NCBI RefSeq assembly: GCF_020035535.1 | Contig: NZ_CP083350.1 | Coordinates: 2,676,501 to 2,740,500, forward strand | Length of the DNA: 64,000 nt | From: Ensifer adhaerens | Lineage (GTDB): Bacteria; Pseudomonadota; Alphaproteobacteria; Rhizobiales; Rhizobiaceae | Reading direction: 5' to 3' | Shown: piece after piece, positions 46,402-56,724 of the stretch | Numbering within the stretch: position 1 is the stretch's first letter | How the letters are laid out: each line of letters opens with the position of its first letter | Position numbers and translations under genes: made by a program | Notes under the pieces: model-generated | Databases searched by the model: none | Seen by the model: only the letters and a program-made list of their open reading frames with translations | What the model was told of the DNA's origin: nothing

Positions 46402-46425
46402 CCTTAAATCGACCGTGATTTAAGG
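46402..46425. repeat. Dispersed inverted repeat (CCTTAAATC type), copy 1
   Basis: CCTTAAATC (46402-46410) and GATTTAAGG (46417-46425) are perfect 9-bp arms around GACCGT. The 17-bp string TGTCCTTAAATCGACCG (46399-46415 region) recurs near 63306. Such a motif in two intergenic spots suggests a dispersed repeat or shared regulatory site. Confidence 0.55.
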
Positions 46426-46468
46426 GATTGTGCGATATCCTCCACCCGCTTCGCGGACACGTTCTAGC

Positions 46469-47695
46469 ATGACTTCCACCATTTTCAGCGCCATGCGCAA
46501 CCCGGCCATGCGGATCAGCATGCTGGCGATCTTCCTGTTTGGCTTTGCGGGTGCCGCGACGTCGCCCTACCAGTCCGTCGTCGGCATCAACGAGCTGGGC
46601 CTGAGCGACGCTCTCTATTCGCTGCTGATCCTTCTCGCCTCGACGGTCAATGTTATCGTCAGCGTTTCGATCGGCATCCTGGCCGATCGTGTCGGCAACT
46701 ACCGGGTGCTGATGTCGACTGCGATCCTGTTCGGCGTCGTTGGCTACGGTATCGTCTATCTGTTGCCGCATCAGATGAGTTTTGTCGTCAGCGTCTTGTT
46801 GCTGTTGCCGATCTACGGTGCGGTTTACACGCTGCTCTTTGCCAATGTCCGCAGCATTGCGCGCCGGATGAGCGGCCATGACGCCGCGTCGCTGACGACA
46901 GGGGCGCGTGCCGCCATCTCGCTCGCCTGGGTTCTCGTGCCTGGACTGGTCGGCTTTGCCCTGGCGGGCGGGGAGAGTATGCTGCCCGCCTATCTGCTTG
47001 CCTGCGTGGGCTGCACCGTCAATCTGCTGATCGTATTCTTTTCGCTGCCCAACGAAGGCGGCGTTGATCCGTCGCTTGGCAAGCGGCTTTCCTATTGGAC
47101 GTCGTTCCGCCAGATCCTGGCACCGCGTATCTTCCTGCGGGTGATTGCCGTTGCGACGATCACGTCGACGCTGCACGTCAACTCCGCCGTGTTGCCGCTG
47201 ATCATGACCGATGAGATCGGCGGAAACGTCACCGATATCGGCATTATCGTCGGCATCGTCGCGTTCCTGGAGGTTGTTTTCATTTTCGTCTGGGCGCGCA
47301 TCCAGTTGAGCCTCGTGCCGTACAAGGCGCTGGCGTTGGGCACGGCCATCTATATCGGCTACATGGTCCTTCTCAGCTTTTCCACGGCCACCTGGCAGAT
47401 CTACGCGCTAACCCTGATCAGCGCCTTTGGCGCAGCAGCGCTGATCACCATTCCGATCAGCTATTTGCAAGACCTGATCGCCGACCGTCCGGGACTGGGA
47501 AGTTCACTGATCGCGGTGAACCTGTTCCTCAGCGGCGGGCTTTGCGCGGGGCTTTTCGCGCTGGGTACGCGGATCAGTAACTATTCCGGCACGGCGCTGC
47601 TCGGCGGTGCTGGGGGGCTTGTCGGGTTGGTGCTGCTGTTGGCCCTCGACGGCGACAGAAAGGGGAAGAGGACGGTCAGCCGCGAACCGGGTTAG
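46469..47695 (+). CDS. MFS sugar efflux transporter (SetA-like)
   Basis: A 408-aa transporter with about 12 spans, starting ISMLAIFLFGFAGAATSPYQ, with SIGILADRVGNYR after TM2 and LGLSDALYSLLILLASTVNV, in the pattern of Set-type sugar exporters. A gap of 184 bp with an inverted repeat separates it from copy B of M81. ATG 46469 (MTSTIFSAM) is preferred to the in-frame GTG at 46430. It may relieve sugar stress when the island's intermediates accumulate. It ends tail to tail with the next minus-strand gene, overlapping 4 bp. Confidence 0.82.
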   Translation: MTSTIFSAMRNPAMRISMLAIFLFGFAGAATSPYQSVVGINELGLSDALYSLLILLASTVNVIVSVSIGILADRVGNYRVLMSTAILFGVVGYGIVYLLPHQMSFVVSVLLLLPIYGAVYTLLFANVRSIARRMSGHDAASLTTGARAAISLAWVLVPGLVGFALAGGESMLPAYLLACVGCTVNLLIVFFSLPNEGGVDPSLGKRLSYWTSFRQILAPRIFLRVIAVATITSTLHVNSAVLPLIMTDEIGGNVTDIGIIVGIVAFLEVVFIFVWARIQLSLVPYKALALGTAIYIGYMVLLSFSTATWQIYALTLISAFGAAALITIPISYLQDLIADRPGLGSSLIAVNLFLSGGLCAGLFALGTRISNYSGTALLGGAGGLVGLVLLLALDGDRKGKRTVSREPG

Positions 47696-48372
47696 TCCCA
47701 GGGCTCATCGACAAATGTGCAGGTGAATTTGGTTTGATTGTCCTGGAGACATCTCTTCTTTTGATCGACGAGGATCATGATCCTCGCGATGAAGCGAGAG
47801 AAGTCGGCCTTGCTGGTGTTAAAGGTGACTATCCCCAGCGCATGCGCCTGGGCCTGAGCCACGCAGGTTGCCAATTCCTGATCGGGGACATTGCTGTTTG
47901 CAACGACGACGGCTTGTTCAAACCGCCCTTCCGCAGAATAGCTCACGGCAGAGGCGCAGTTTCCAGCACCGCTTCCTGCGGTGTCGTTGAGCAATTTGTT
48001 GTAGTAGGCGTCGAAGCCGAAATCTTCAATTTTGCTAAGGTTGACCCGGCCGTTCTGGATGACATCTTCTCTAAATATGACACCGATGGTGTTTCTTCCG
48101 AGGCCCGGCTGGGCGCGCACCTCGATTCCGGCACTGATGGCGAGCATTTGAATTGTTGAGAAGACCACGTCCCTCTTCTTGGTCTCCCCTTGGCTCATTC
48201 CGACGCCGATAAACTCCGGGAAGGCGGTAAAATGCCGTTCGCCGTTGCGAACAGGGCCGAAGAAACTCACGGTCTGAGCGAGCGCAGACGAGGCAACAAA
48301 GACGCTCGTAAGAAGCCCGGTGGCAAACATCAGATGTCTAATGGTTCTTCTCCTGTTCCTGCCCCAACGCAT
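47692..48372 (-). CDS. Secreted hypothetical protein (possible DUF2927)
   Basis: A 226-aa exported protein with a basic N-terminus (MRWGRNRRRTIRHLMF) and hydrophobic signal core ending at SSALA-QTVS (about 33). Cys residues at NCASA, ATCVA, RCLQD and TCTFV could form two disulfides. The LATCVAQAQAHALGI segment resembles the DUF2927 motif with its ALG turn, but this is only suggestive. GAGAAGG precedes the ATG. Function unknown. It overlaps the MFS gene's end and faces the hut terminator upstream. Confidence 0.65.
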   Translation of the reverse strand: MRWGRNRRRTIRHLMFATGLLTSVFVASSALAQTVSFFGPVRNGERHFTAFPEFIGVGMSQGETKKRDVVFSTIQMLAISAGIEVRAQPGLGRNTIGVIFREDVIQNGRVNLSKIEDFGFDAYYNKLLNDTAGSGAGNCASAVSYSAEGRFEQAVVVANSNVPDQELATCVAQAQAHALGIVTFNTSKADFSRFIARIMILVDQKKRCLQDNQTKFTCTFVDEPWD

Positions 48373-48538
48373 GAAGCCTTCTCATCAAAAACCAGCGCGC
48401 GCGTGAGCCAACGGAGACGTCCTGTAACGCGTCGCGGGCAATGCGATGGCATGTCGATTTTTTTAGCATTGCTATCCACGGCTGCAAGGCGCCGGAGCCA
48501 GGAAGACGCACTCCTGACACCAGTCTCATCAAAAAGTG

Positions 48539-48564
48539 ATAGGGGCGCCTTTCGGCGCCCCTAT
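48539..48564 (-). terminator. Intrinsic terminator of the hut operon
   Basis: ATAGGGGCGCC (48539-48549) and GGCGCCCCTAT (48554-48564) are perfect 11-bp arms with a 4-nt loop, 35 bp after the hutU stop on the minus strand and followed there by CACTTTTTGA. Confidence 0.85.
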
Positions 48565-48598
48565 CTGTAGGTCCTTGAGTATGTCGGTCGGGCGCGGG

Positions 48599-50274
<1,676 letters not shown>

Positions 50275-50278
<4 letters not shown>

Positions 50279-51093
50279 GCCTCGCTCCCTGTCTGTGTCT
50301 TGAGGTCAAATGCGATGGTTTCGATGCGGTCCAAGATGGCCTTCAACGGTTCGCGGAGCCGTGCGCTCCGGTCGGCGTCGAGCGTAAATGGCGGCTCTTC
50401 GGCGGCCAGATGGGTCGATTGCGCGAGTTCCATCTGGATCGCGTGCACGCCGGTTTCCGGGCGGCCATAGTGGCGGGTGGTCCAGCCCCCCTTGAATCTG
50501 CCATTGAGGATGCTGCTGTAACCCTCAGCCACCGCTGCAATATCGGCCGTCGCCTTCTCGATCTCCGGCGCGCAGGTCTTGCCCATGTCGGTGCCGATGT
50601 TGAGATCCGGCAGTTTGCCATCGAAGAGGAACGGGATGTGCGAGCGGATCGAGTGGCAATCATAGAGCACGACGACGCCGTGGATCGCCTTGACGCGCTC
50701 GATCTCGGCGGCGAGCGCTGCGTGATAGGGCGCGTGGAACGTCCGGAGCCGCTCGGCGATATCGGCTTCAGTCGGCGCCTCTCCGTCTTTCCAGATCGGT
50801 TTGCCGTCGAAATCCGTATCCGGGATCAGACCGGTCGTATTCTGGCCGGGGTAGAGACTGACGCCTTCGGGATCGCGATTGGCGTCGATCACGTAGCGGT
50901 GGAAGGTGGCGCGAACGACGGTCACCTCCGGCAGAAGGCCATCATAGAGCTGATGGATATGCCAATCGGTGTCGGCGAGGATCTGGCCGTTGTCGTTCAG
51001 ACGGTCCCAGATCGCAGCCGGCACCTCGGTGCCCGTATGCGGAAAACCGAGGATGACCGGGGAGTTGCCTCGTTTGACTTCGAAGACCGCCAT
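50275..51093 (-). CDS. hutG: N-formylglutamate amidohydrolase
   Basis: This enzyme hydrolyses N-formyl-L-glutamate to glutamate and formate in the five-step histidine pathway. The 272-aa protein has [11 protein letters not shown] near the start, [23 protein letters not shown] and [20 protein letters not shown], all typical of the FGase family. This route needs HutF to make formylglutamate from formiminoglutamate, and no hutF is in the window. It lies 1 bp behind hutH and overlaps hutU. Confidence 0.93.
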
Positions 51094-51094
51094 C

Positions 51095-52630
51095 TCAGGC
51101 CTCCAGGCCTGGCAGGATGCCGGCAGAGACGGCAGCGTTCAGGCGGCCGGAGGCGATGAGATCGCCAGCAGCCTTGAGATCATTGGCCATGTAGCGGTCT
51201 TCTTCGATCGTCGGCGAAACGGCGCGAAGCGCGGCAGCGGCCTTTTGCAGTTCGGGGCTCGTCGCCAGCGGGGCGCGGAACTCGACGCCCTGGACGGCGG
51301 TCAGCGCTTCGATGCCGATGATCGAGAACAGGTTTTGGGTCATCAGCAGCAGGCGGCGTGCACCGTGGCAGGCCATGGAGACATGGTCTTCCTGGTTGGC
51401 CGAGGTCGGCGTCGAGTCGACGGACGCCGGATGCGAGAGCTGCTTGTTCTCGGACATCAGCGCCGCCGAGGTGACTTCCGCGATCATCAGACCGGAGTTC
51501 AGGCCCGGCTTCTTGGCGAGGAAGGCCGGCAGGCCGTAGGAGAGGGCAGGGTCGACGAGCAGCGCGATACGGCGCTGCGAGATCGCGCCGATTTCACAGA
51601 CAGCAAGCGCAATCTGGTCGGCTGCAAAAGCCACCGGCTCGGCGTGGAAATTGCCGCCGGAGACGACCGAGTTGTCCGAAAGAACCAGCGGATTGTCGGT
51701 GACGGCATTGGCTTCGGTCTCGAGCACGCGGGCGACCGAGCGCAGGAGGTCGAGGCAGGCGCCGTCGACCTGCGGCTGGCAGCGGATGCAGTAGGGATCC
51801 TGTACGCGCTCGTCGCCTTCGATATGGCTTTCGCGGATTGCGGAGCCCGCGAGCAACGCCCGCAGCGCAGCTGCCGTATCGATCTGGCCGCGATGGCCAC
51901 GGAGCGTGTGGATATCGGGATGGAAGGGTGCGGAAGAGCCCATGGCTGCGTCGGTCGACATGGCACCGGTAACCAACGCTGCCTGCGCAGCGCGGTACGC
52001 GCGGAAGAGACCTGCGAGCGCGAGCGCCGTCGAGGTCTGGGTGCCGTTGATCAGCGCCAGGCCTTCCTTGGCGGCCAGCACGACCGGCGTCAGGCCGGCG
52101 GCGGACAGCGCTTCGGTGCCGGACATGCGACGTCCTTCGAAGAAGGCTTCGCCGTGACCCATCATGACTGCGGCCATGTGGGCGAGCGGCGCGAGGTCGC
52201 CGGAGGCGCCGACCGAACCCTTTTCTGGGATGACCGGGATGACGCCTTTTTCGAGCATAGCTTCGATCAGCCGCACGAGTTCGAGCCGGACGCCGGAAGC
52301 GCCGCGGCCGAGCGAGACAAGCTTCAGCGACAGGATCAGACGTACGACGTTTTCTGCGAGCGGCTCCCCGACGCCGCAGCAATGGGACAGGATCAGATTG
52401 CGCTGCAGCGTCGCGACGTCGGCGCTGTCGATCTTGATCGAGGCGAGTTTGCCGAAGCCGGTGTTGATGCCGTAGACCGGCGCGTTGCCAGCGACGATCT
52501 CGGCGATGCGGCCGGCCGCCTTTTTGATGCCAGCGTCAAACGACGGGTCGAGACGGGCGGGTTCGCCAGTCCAGTAGATGGTTTCGAGGTCGCGAAGGGG
52601 CACGGAGCCCGGGTGTAGAATGATGGTCAT
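51095..52630 (-). CDS. hutH: Histidine ammonia-lyase
   Basis: This enzyme deaminates L-histidine to urocanate. The 511-aa protein has the self-forming MIO cofactor triad Ala142-Ser143-Gly144 in [14 protein letters not shown] exactly where family members have it. NTGFGKL (about 56) and [10 protein letters not shown] (about 405-414) are also present. Its start overlaps the hutI stop by 4 bp. Confidence 0.97.
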   Translation of the reverse strand: MTIILHPGSVPLRDLETIYWTGEPARLDPSFDAGIKKAAGRIAEIVAGNAPVYGINTGFGKLASIKIDSADVATLQRNLILSHCCGVGEPLAENVVRLILSLKLVSLGRGASGVRLELVRLIEAMLEKGVIPVIPEKGSVGASGDLAPLAHMAAVMMGHGEAFFEGRRMSGTEALSAAGLTPVVLAAKEGLALINGTQTSTALALAGLFRAYRAAQAALVTGAMSTDAAMGSSAPFHPDIHTLRGHRGQIDTAAALRALLAGSAIRESHIEGDERVQDPYCIRCQPQVDGACLDLLRSVARVLETEANAVTDNPLVLSDNSVVSGGNFHAEPVAFAADQIALAVCEIGAISQRRIALLVDPALSYGLPAFLAKKPGLNSGLMIAEVTSAALMSENKQLSHPASVDSTPTSANQEDHVSMACHGARRLLLMTQNLFSIIGIEALTAVQGVEFRAPLATSPELQKAAAALRAVSPTIEEDRYMANDLKAAGDLIASGRLNAAVSAGILPGLEA

Positions 52631-53871
52631 TGACCAGTCCTTTGCCCTCTGAAGATGCGTTCATGAAGTGGATTGAAGCCGATGCGGTAGACGAGCTCGG
52701 CGGGATCCTCGATGTTCCAAAGCGCGAGATCGGCCGATTTGCCGACCTCGATGGTTCCTGTCTCGGCGAGCAAGCCGAGGGCGCGGGCGGCTTCACGCGT
52801 CGCACCGGCGAGGCATTCGGCAACCGTCAACCGGAAGAACGTCGCCGACATGTTCATGGTCAGAAGCAGCGAGGTCAGCGGCGAAGTGCCGGGATTGCAG
52901 TCGGTAGCGATCGCGATATGCGCGCCGGCGTCGCGCAACGCCTGGACCGGTGGCAGGCGCTCTTCGCGCAGCGCATAGAAGGCGCCGGGCAAAAGCACGG
53001 CGACCGTGCCGGCCCTGGCGAGCGCTGCGGCGCCTTCGGCGTCGAGATATTCGAGATGGTCGGCCGAGAGCGCGCCGTAGGAAGCTGCGAGCTTGGCACC
53101 GCCGAGGTTGGAAAGTTGTTCGGCGTGGAGCTTGACCGGCAGGCCGAGTGCCCTTGCGCGGTCGAAGACACGGGCGATCTCAGCGGTCGAGAACGCGATG
53201 CCCTCGCAGAACCCGTCGACTGCGTCGACCAAACCTTCGCCATGGGCCGCGTCAAGGCCTGGCAGAACCACGTCGGTGATGTAGTCGCCGTTCCGCCCCC
53301 TGTAGTCGGCCGGCGTCGCGTGGGCGGCGAGGTAGCTGGTGACGACGCGCACCGGACGGAGCGTTTCGAGCTTGCGGGCGGCGCGCAGCATGTTGAGTTC
53401 AGCCGTGACGTTCAGCCCGTAGCCGGACTTGATTTCAACGGTCGAAACTCCTTCGCAAAGGAGCGTGTCGAGGCGCGGCAGGGCGCTTTCGACGAGTTGA
53501 TCGACGGACAGCGCATTGGTTGCCTTCACTGAGGAAACGATGCCCCCGCCGGCGCGTGCGATCTCTTCATAGGTAGCGCCTTCGAGCCGCATCTGAAACT
53601 CACGGGCACGGTTGCCGCCATGAACGAGATGGGTGTGGCAGTCGATGAGGGCGGGCGTCATCACGCGGCCCTGGCCGTCGGTTGCTTCGAGGCCGCGTGA
53701 GAACTCGGCGGGAAGGTCACCCTCCGGACCGGCATAGGCGATGCGCCCATTGACGACTGCGACGGCTGCATCCTCGACGAGACCAAGCCCCTCGACGGTT
53801 TCGCCGAGCGTCACGAGACGCACGTTGCGCCAGATGCCGGATGCCTGATTGCTGGTCGAGATTTGGGTCAT
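52627..53871 (-). CDS. hutI: Imidazolonepropionase
   Basis: This zinc hydrolase of the amidohydrolase superfamily opens imidazolone propionate to formiminoglutamate. At 414 aa it is normal size. Metal site [16 protein letters not shown] (about 75-90), KLHAEQLSN and [10 protein letters not shown] are visible. ATG 53871 is chosen because GGAGG stands 8 bp before it and family homology starts there. It is the first gene of the hut operon, behind a likely operator at 53894. Confidence 0.96.
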   Translation of the reverse strand: MTQISTSNQASGIWRNVRLVTLGETVEGLGLVEDAAVAVVNGRIAYAGPEGDLPAEFSRGLEATDGQGRVMTPALIDCHTHLVHGGNRAREFQMRLEGATYEEIARAGGGIVSSVKATNALSVDQLVESALPRLDTLLCEGVSTVEIKSGYGLNVTAELNMLRAARKLETLRPVRVVTSYLAAHATPADYRGRNGDYITDVVLPGLDAAHGEGLVDAVDGFCEGIAFSTAEIARVFDRARALGLPVKLHAEQLSNLGGAKLAASYGALSADHLEYLDAEGAAALARAGTVAVLLPGAFYALREERLPPVQALRDAGAHIAIATDCNPGTSPLTSLLLTMNMSATFFRLTVAECLAGATREAARALGLLAETGTIEVGKSADLALWNIEDPAELVYRIGFNPLHERIFRGQRTGQ

Positions 53872-53893
53872 AAGGTCGCCTCCACGGGATATA

Positions 53894-53905
53894 ATGTATA
53901 TACAT
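53894..53905 (-). promoter_or_regulatory. Candidate HutC-type operator of the hut operon
   Basis: ATGTATATACAT is a perfect 12-bp palindrome, 23-34 bp upstream of the hutI start, in an AT-rich promoter area with a minus-strand TTGTGG about 17 bp further out. TGTATATACA matches the kind of site used by GntR/HutC repressors. No hutC gene lies in the window. Confidence 0.65.
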
Positions 53906-53932
53906 ATTAATTTGTTCCACAAGAGGAAATTT

Positions 53933-54013
53933 ATGGAGCTCTCGGAAAAGGAAAGGGCGATCGGGTCGCCAGACCACGATGAAGTAGCTGAGGAGATTGC
54001 TTTAGAAATCTGA
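53933..54013 (+). CDS. Possible 26-residue small protein or gene-start remnant
   Basis: An ATG behind AGAGGAAATTT opens a 26-codon frame rich in acidic residues ([20 protein letters not shown]...), ending at TGA 54011-54013, divergent from hutI and starting 27 bp beyond its operator. It could be a real small protein, the stump of a deleted divergent gene such as hutF or hutC, or chance. No family recognised. Confidence 0.25.
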   Translation: MELSEKERAIGSPDHDEVAEEIALEI

Positions 54014-54063
54014 TTTCGCGGAATATTTCGGCCGGCGGCCGTACCTCCGGCGCATGCAAAAAG

Positions 54064-54094
54064 AATGGCCCCAAACCTGAGGTTCGGGGCCATT
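54064..54094 (-). terminator. Intrinsic terminator of the phn operon
   Basis: AATGGCCCC (54064-54072) and GGGGCCATT (54086-54094) are perfect 9-bp arms, with further AACC/GGTT pairing inside. On the minus strand the stem is followed by CTTTTTGC, giving a good U-tract, about 77 bp after phnN. Confidence 0.85.
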
Positions 54095-54170
54095 GCCTGG
54101 ATATCTTGAGAATGCTCGTTGCGATGCGTGCTAGCGACTCGAGGCCTATCGGTCGCGAAGGCGGGCCGCG

Positions 54171-54752
54171 CTAGGCCGCGTGATCCGCCTTGATACGCAA
54201 CCGTTCAACGACCTCGACAAAGCGATTGCCGGCGATTTCCAACCGACCGCTGTTATCGATTACGCTGACGCCGGGGCCTGAGGTGACATCGGGCGCCAGG
54301 CGGCTGAGGCGTCGTAACACCTCTTCCTCGCTTTCACGGCCGCGTTCGGCAAGCCGTTTCGCGAGCACCGGCGCTTCTGCCGTGACGACGACGACGGCGA
54401 TTTCGCCGAAGGCTTCGCGGAACGCCGGCAGGGCACCGCGGCTGCCGTTGACGATCGCCGTCATGCCGTTCCGGACATTCTGGAGCACCGCGGACGGGAT
54501 GCCGTATTTCAGGCCGTGCGCATCCCAGTAGACGGCAAAGGCGCCGTCCTTCTGCATATCGACGAATTCATCCTCCGAGACGCTTTCATGCACTTCACCG
54601 CCGGCATCCGACGGGCGGGTGATGACACGACGGACGAAATGCACATCGTGACAGTCGGTAAAATGTCGGGCGGCAAAGCCCATGACGCTGTCCTTGCCGG
54701 CGCCGCTCGGGCCGACGACGACGACGAGCGCGCCCTGTTCGTTCGCGCTCAT
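54171..54752 (-). CDS. phnN: Ribose 1,5-bisphosphate phosphokinase
   Basis: This guanylate-kinase-like enzyme phosphorylates ribose 1,5-bisphosphate to PRPP at the end of the C-P lyase pathway. The 193-aa protein has the P-loop [14 protein letters not shown] (about 13-26), RRVITRPSD and [20 protein letters not shown]. It ends the phn operon; its start overlaps the phnM stop by 4 bp. Confidence 0.93.
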   Translation of the reverse strand: MSANEQGALVVVVGPSGAGKDSVMGFAARHFTDCHDVHFVRRVITRPSDAGGEVHESVSEDEFVDMQKDGAFAVYWDAHGLKYGIPSAVLQNVRNGMTAIVNGSRGALPAFREAFGEIAVVVVTAEAPVLAKRLAERGRESEEEVLRRLSRLAPDVTSGPGVSVIDNSGRLEIAGNRFVEVVERLRIKADHAA

Positions 54753-55888
54753 GCGACACGCCGTCCTTCGCGCCAGACGGAGCGTACGACCGGGATGCCT
54801 TCCTTGCGGTGCACGCGGGCGATATCGGCGCGCAGGCCAACGGCAACGCGGCCGCGGTCATTGAGACCGACGGTACGGGCCGGCGTCGAGGTCACCATGG
54901 CGATCGCTTTCGGTAGGTCGATGGATTCGATTTCGTCCGAAAGTACGAAGGGTGCGTGGATCAGGCTGAATGGCACATAGTCCGACGACAGCACGTCGAG
55001 CACGCCGCGCTCCGCCAAGTCGCGGGCAGCGATGTTGCCGGAGTGCGACTTGCCGCGCACGATGTTCGGCGCACCCATGAGTACACTCAGTCCTGCGCGG
55101 TGCGAGGCTTCGGCAGCTTCGAAGCTCGTCGGGAACTCGGCAAGCTTGATGCCGAAGCCGATCGATTCTTCGACGTGATCGACGGTCGCGTCGTCATGGC
55201 TGGCAATGGTGATGCCGCGGGCGGCGCAATCCTGGGCAAGGGCTGTGCGGTGCGGGCTGGCATATTTTGCCGAAAGCGCCTGCTGGCGCTCGACGAAGCG
55301 GGCGAATTCCTCGTCCGAGAAGCCGCGCTTGGATTTGTAGTAGAGCGTGTACTGGTCCATCGTCTGGAACTGGCGCTGACCGGGGGCGTGGTCCATCAGC
55401 GAGACGAGCCTGACCTGCGGGTCGCTCTGGAAGTCCTCGTAGTGATCGAGCACGTCGGAGGTCGAAACCTCGCAGCGGAGGTGGATCAGGTGGTCGGCGC
55501 GCAGGCGGCCTTCTTCCTTGGCCTGTGCCAGCGCGTCGGCCATGCTGCGCATCTCGCCCTTCTGGAAGCCGCCGTCCTCGTCGGAGCCGAGGCGCAGGCA
55601 GTCGAAGACCGTGGTGATGCCGGAGGTGACCACCTGTGCGTCATGAGCCTGAATCGCCGCGATCTTCAACCAGCGTACACCCGGGCGCGGCGAGTAGTGG
55701 GCTTCGAGGTGGTCGGTGTGCAGTTCGATGAGGCCAGGGATCAGATAGTCGCCTTCGAAGTCCTCACCGCTGGCAACCGTGCCCTCGGAAATGTCGGCAA
55801 TCTTGCCGTCGCGGATCAGCACCGAACCGTCGAGGACACTATCCTCGAGGACGATGCGGGCGTTGGTCAAAACCTGTTCTTTGCTCAT
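54749..55888 (-). CDS. phnM: Alpha-D-ribose 1-methylphosphonate 5-triphosphate diphosphatase
   Basis: This amidohydrolase-fold enzyme removes pyrophosphate from the triphosphate intermediate of the C-P lyase pathway. The 379-aa protein has the metal-binding IPGLIELHTDHLEAHYSPRP (about 50-70), GITTVFDCL and IASHDDATVDHVEESI. ATG 55888 begins the homology (MSKEQVLTNARIVLEDSVL). It lies 1 bp downstream of the DUF1045 gene. Confidence 0.94.
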   Translation of the reverse strand: MSKEQVLTNARIVLEDSVLDGSVLIRDGKIADISEGTVASGEDFEGDYLIPGLIELHTDHLEAHYSPRPGVRWLKIAAIQAHDAQVVTSGITTVFDCLRLGSDEDGGFQKGEMRSMADALAQAKEEGRLRADHLIHLRCEVSTSDVLDHYEDFQSDPQVRLVSLMDHAPGQRQFQTMDQYTLYYKSKRGFSDEEFARFVERQQALSAKYASPHRTALAQDCAARGITIASHDDATVDHVEESIGFGIKLAEFPTSFEAAEASHRAGLSVLMGAPNIVRGKSHSGNIAARDLAERGVLDVLSSDYVPFSLIHAPFVLSDEIESIDLPKAIAMVTSTPARTVGLNDRGRVAVGLRADIARVHRKEGIPVVRSVWREGRRVA

Positions 55889-55889
55889 C

Positions 55890-56606
55890 TCATGCGATCT
55901 TTCGTTGGGTGTCGCTGCCGAGCGGCAGCAGGGAGCGGACAGTAAAGGGTGCGCCGCGCTCCGGTTCGACGAAGAGTGCGACTGACGTAACGTGAAGCGG
56001 CTTTCCGATGTGTTCGGCAAAGGTCGTTTCGAGTGCCCGGCGCATGAAATCGCTGTTCTCGGCGGGCACTGGACCGGTCAAGGTCAGATGAAACTGAAAT
56101 TCTTCGAAAACATAGGGATAGCCCCATTCCCGCAGGTAGCGCCGCTGGCGCTCAGGCAGATTTTCCGGCTTGCGGCGGACGAAATCGGCATCCGACAGCG
56201 GCGCGCGGAAGGGATCAAAGCGATGAACAGCGTCCTCGGCGAGGTCCTGCAGTTCTGCGGAAGGAGCCGAAGGAACGAGGGCAAAGAACGGGCCGAGTTG
56301 ATGGAGAACGATCTCCGGGATCTCGAAGGGATCGAGGTCGGCGGCGAAGCATTCGAAGATGCTCAGCAGTTCGTCCTCGTCCCGGCCTTCTGCAAGCTCG
56401 AAGGGGGCTTTCAGCGTGCCGTGAAAGCCGTAGCGCCGTGGATCGCTCGTCAGTGCGCGCTGCACCTCTTGGTCGAGGCCGGCAATCGCCGAGGCATCGA
56501 GATCCTCGCCGGTAAAGGCGTCACGGCCAAGCCAACGGGACGCGGTCTGCGACAGCCGGTCGTCCGCCGGCGGCGCGAAATAGATTGCATAGCGCACGGT
56601 CTTCAC
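55890..56606 (-). CDS. DUF1045 phosphonate-metabolism protein, 2H phosphoesterase fold
   Basis: A 238-aa protein found in many rhizobial phn operons. Two short motifs, FHGTLKAPFEL (about 60) and FHLTLTGPVP (about 170), carry the paired His-x-Thr of the 2H phosphoesterase superfamily, whose members open cyclic phosphodiesters or cleave RNA ends. In the C-P lyase pathway the last intermediate before PhnN is ribose 1,2-cyclic phosphate 5-phosphate, normally opened by PhnP. As no phnP is visible here and DUF1045 is embedded next to phnM and phnN, it may perform that step. That is an inference. Confidence 0.85.
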   Translation of the reverse strand: MKTVRYAIYFAPPADDRLSQTASRWLGRDAFTGEDLDASAIAGLDQEVQRALTSDPRRYGFHGTLKAPFELAEGRDEDELLSIFECFAADLDPFEIPEIVLHQLGPFFALVPSAPSAELQDLAEDAVHRFDPFRAPLSDADFVRRKPENLPERQRRYLREWGYPYVFEEFQFHLTLTGPVPAENSDFMRRALETTFAEHIGKPLHVTSVALFVEPERGAPFTVRSLLPLGSDTQRKIA

Positions 56607-56724
56607 TTTCTTGTAGCGACCGGCCCGCCTGGGCGGCGGGTCGATTGTTTGCGGGATGCGATGCGCAGCTAGCCGATTTCCATGACAACATCATGATGGC
56701 GGACGCGCAAATGCCTGGCAGTCG

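Larger units (their letters stand above)
53872..54170. other. Gap between hutI and phnN
   Basis: This 299-bp stretch holds the hut operator and promoter (53890-53920), the small plus-strand frame at 53933, and a terminator for the phn operon at 54064-54094. The rest (54014-54055 and 54095-54170) shows nothing recognised. Confidence 0.6.

Noticed and set aside
50969..52618. 549-codon plus-strand open frame
   Set aside because: Opposite hutH, whose MIO motif and length are canonical; no evidence for a gene on the other strand.
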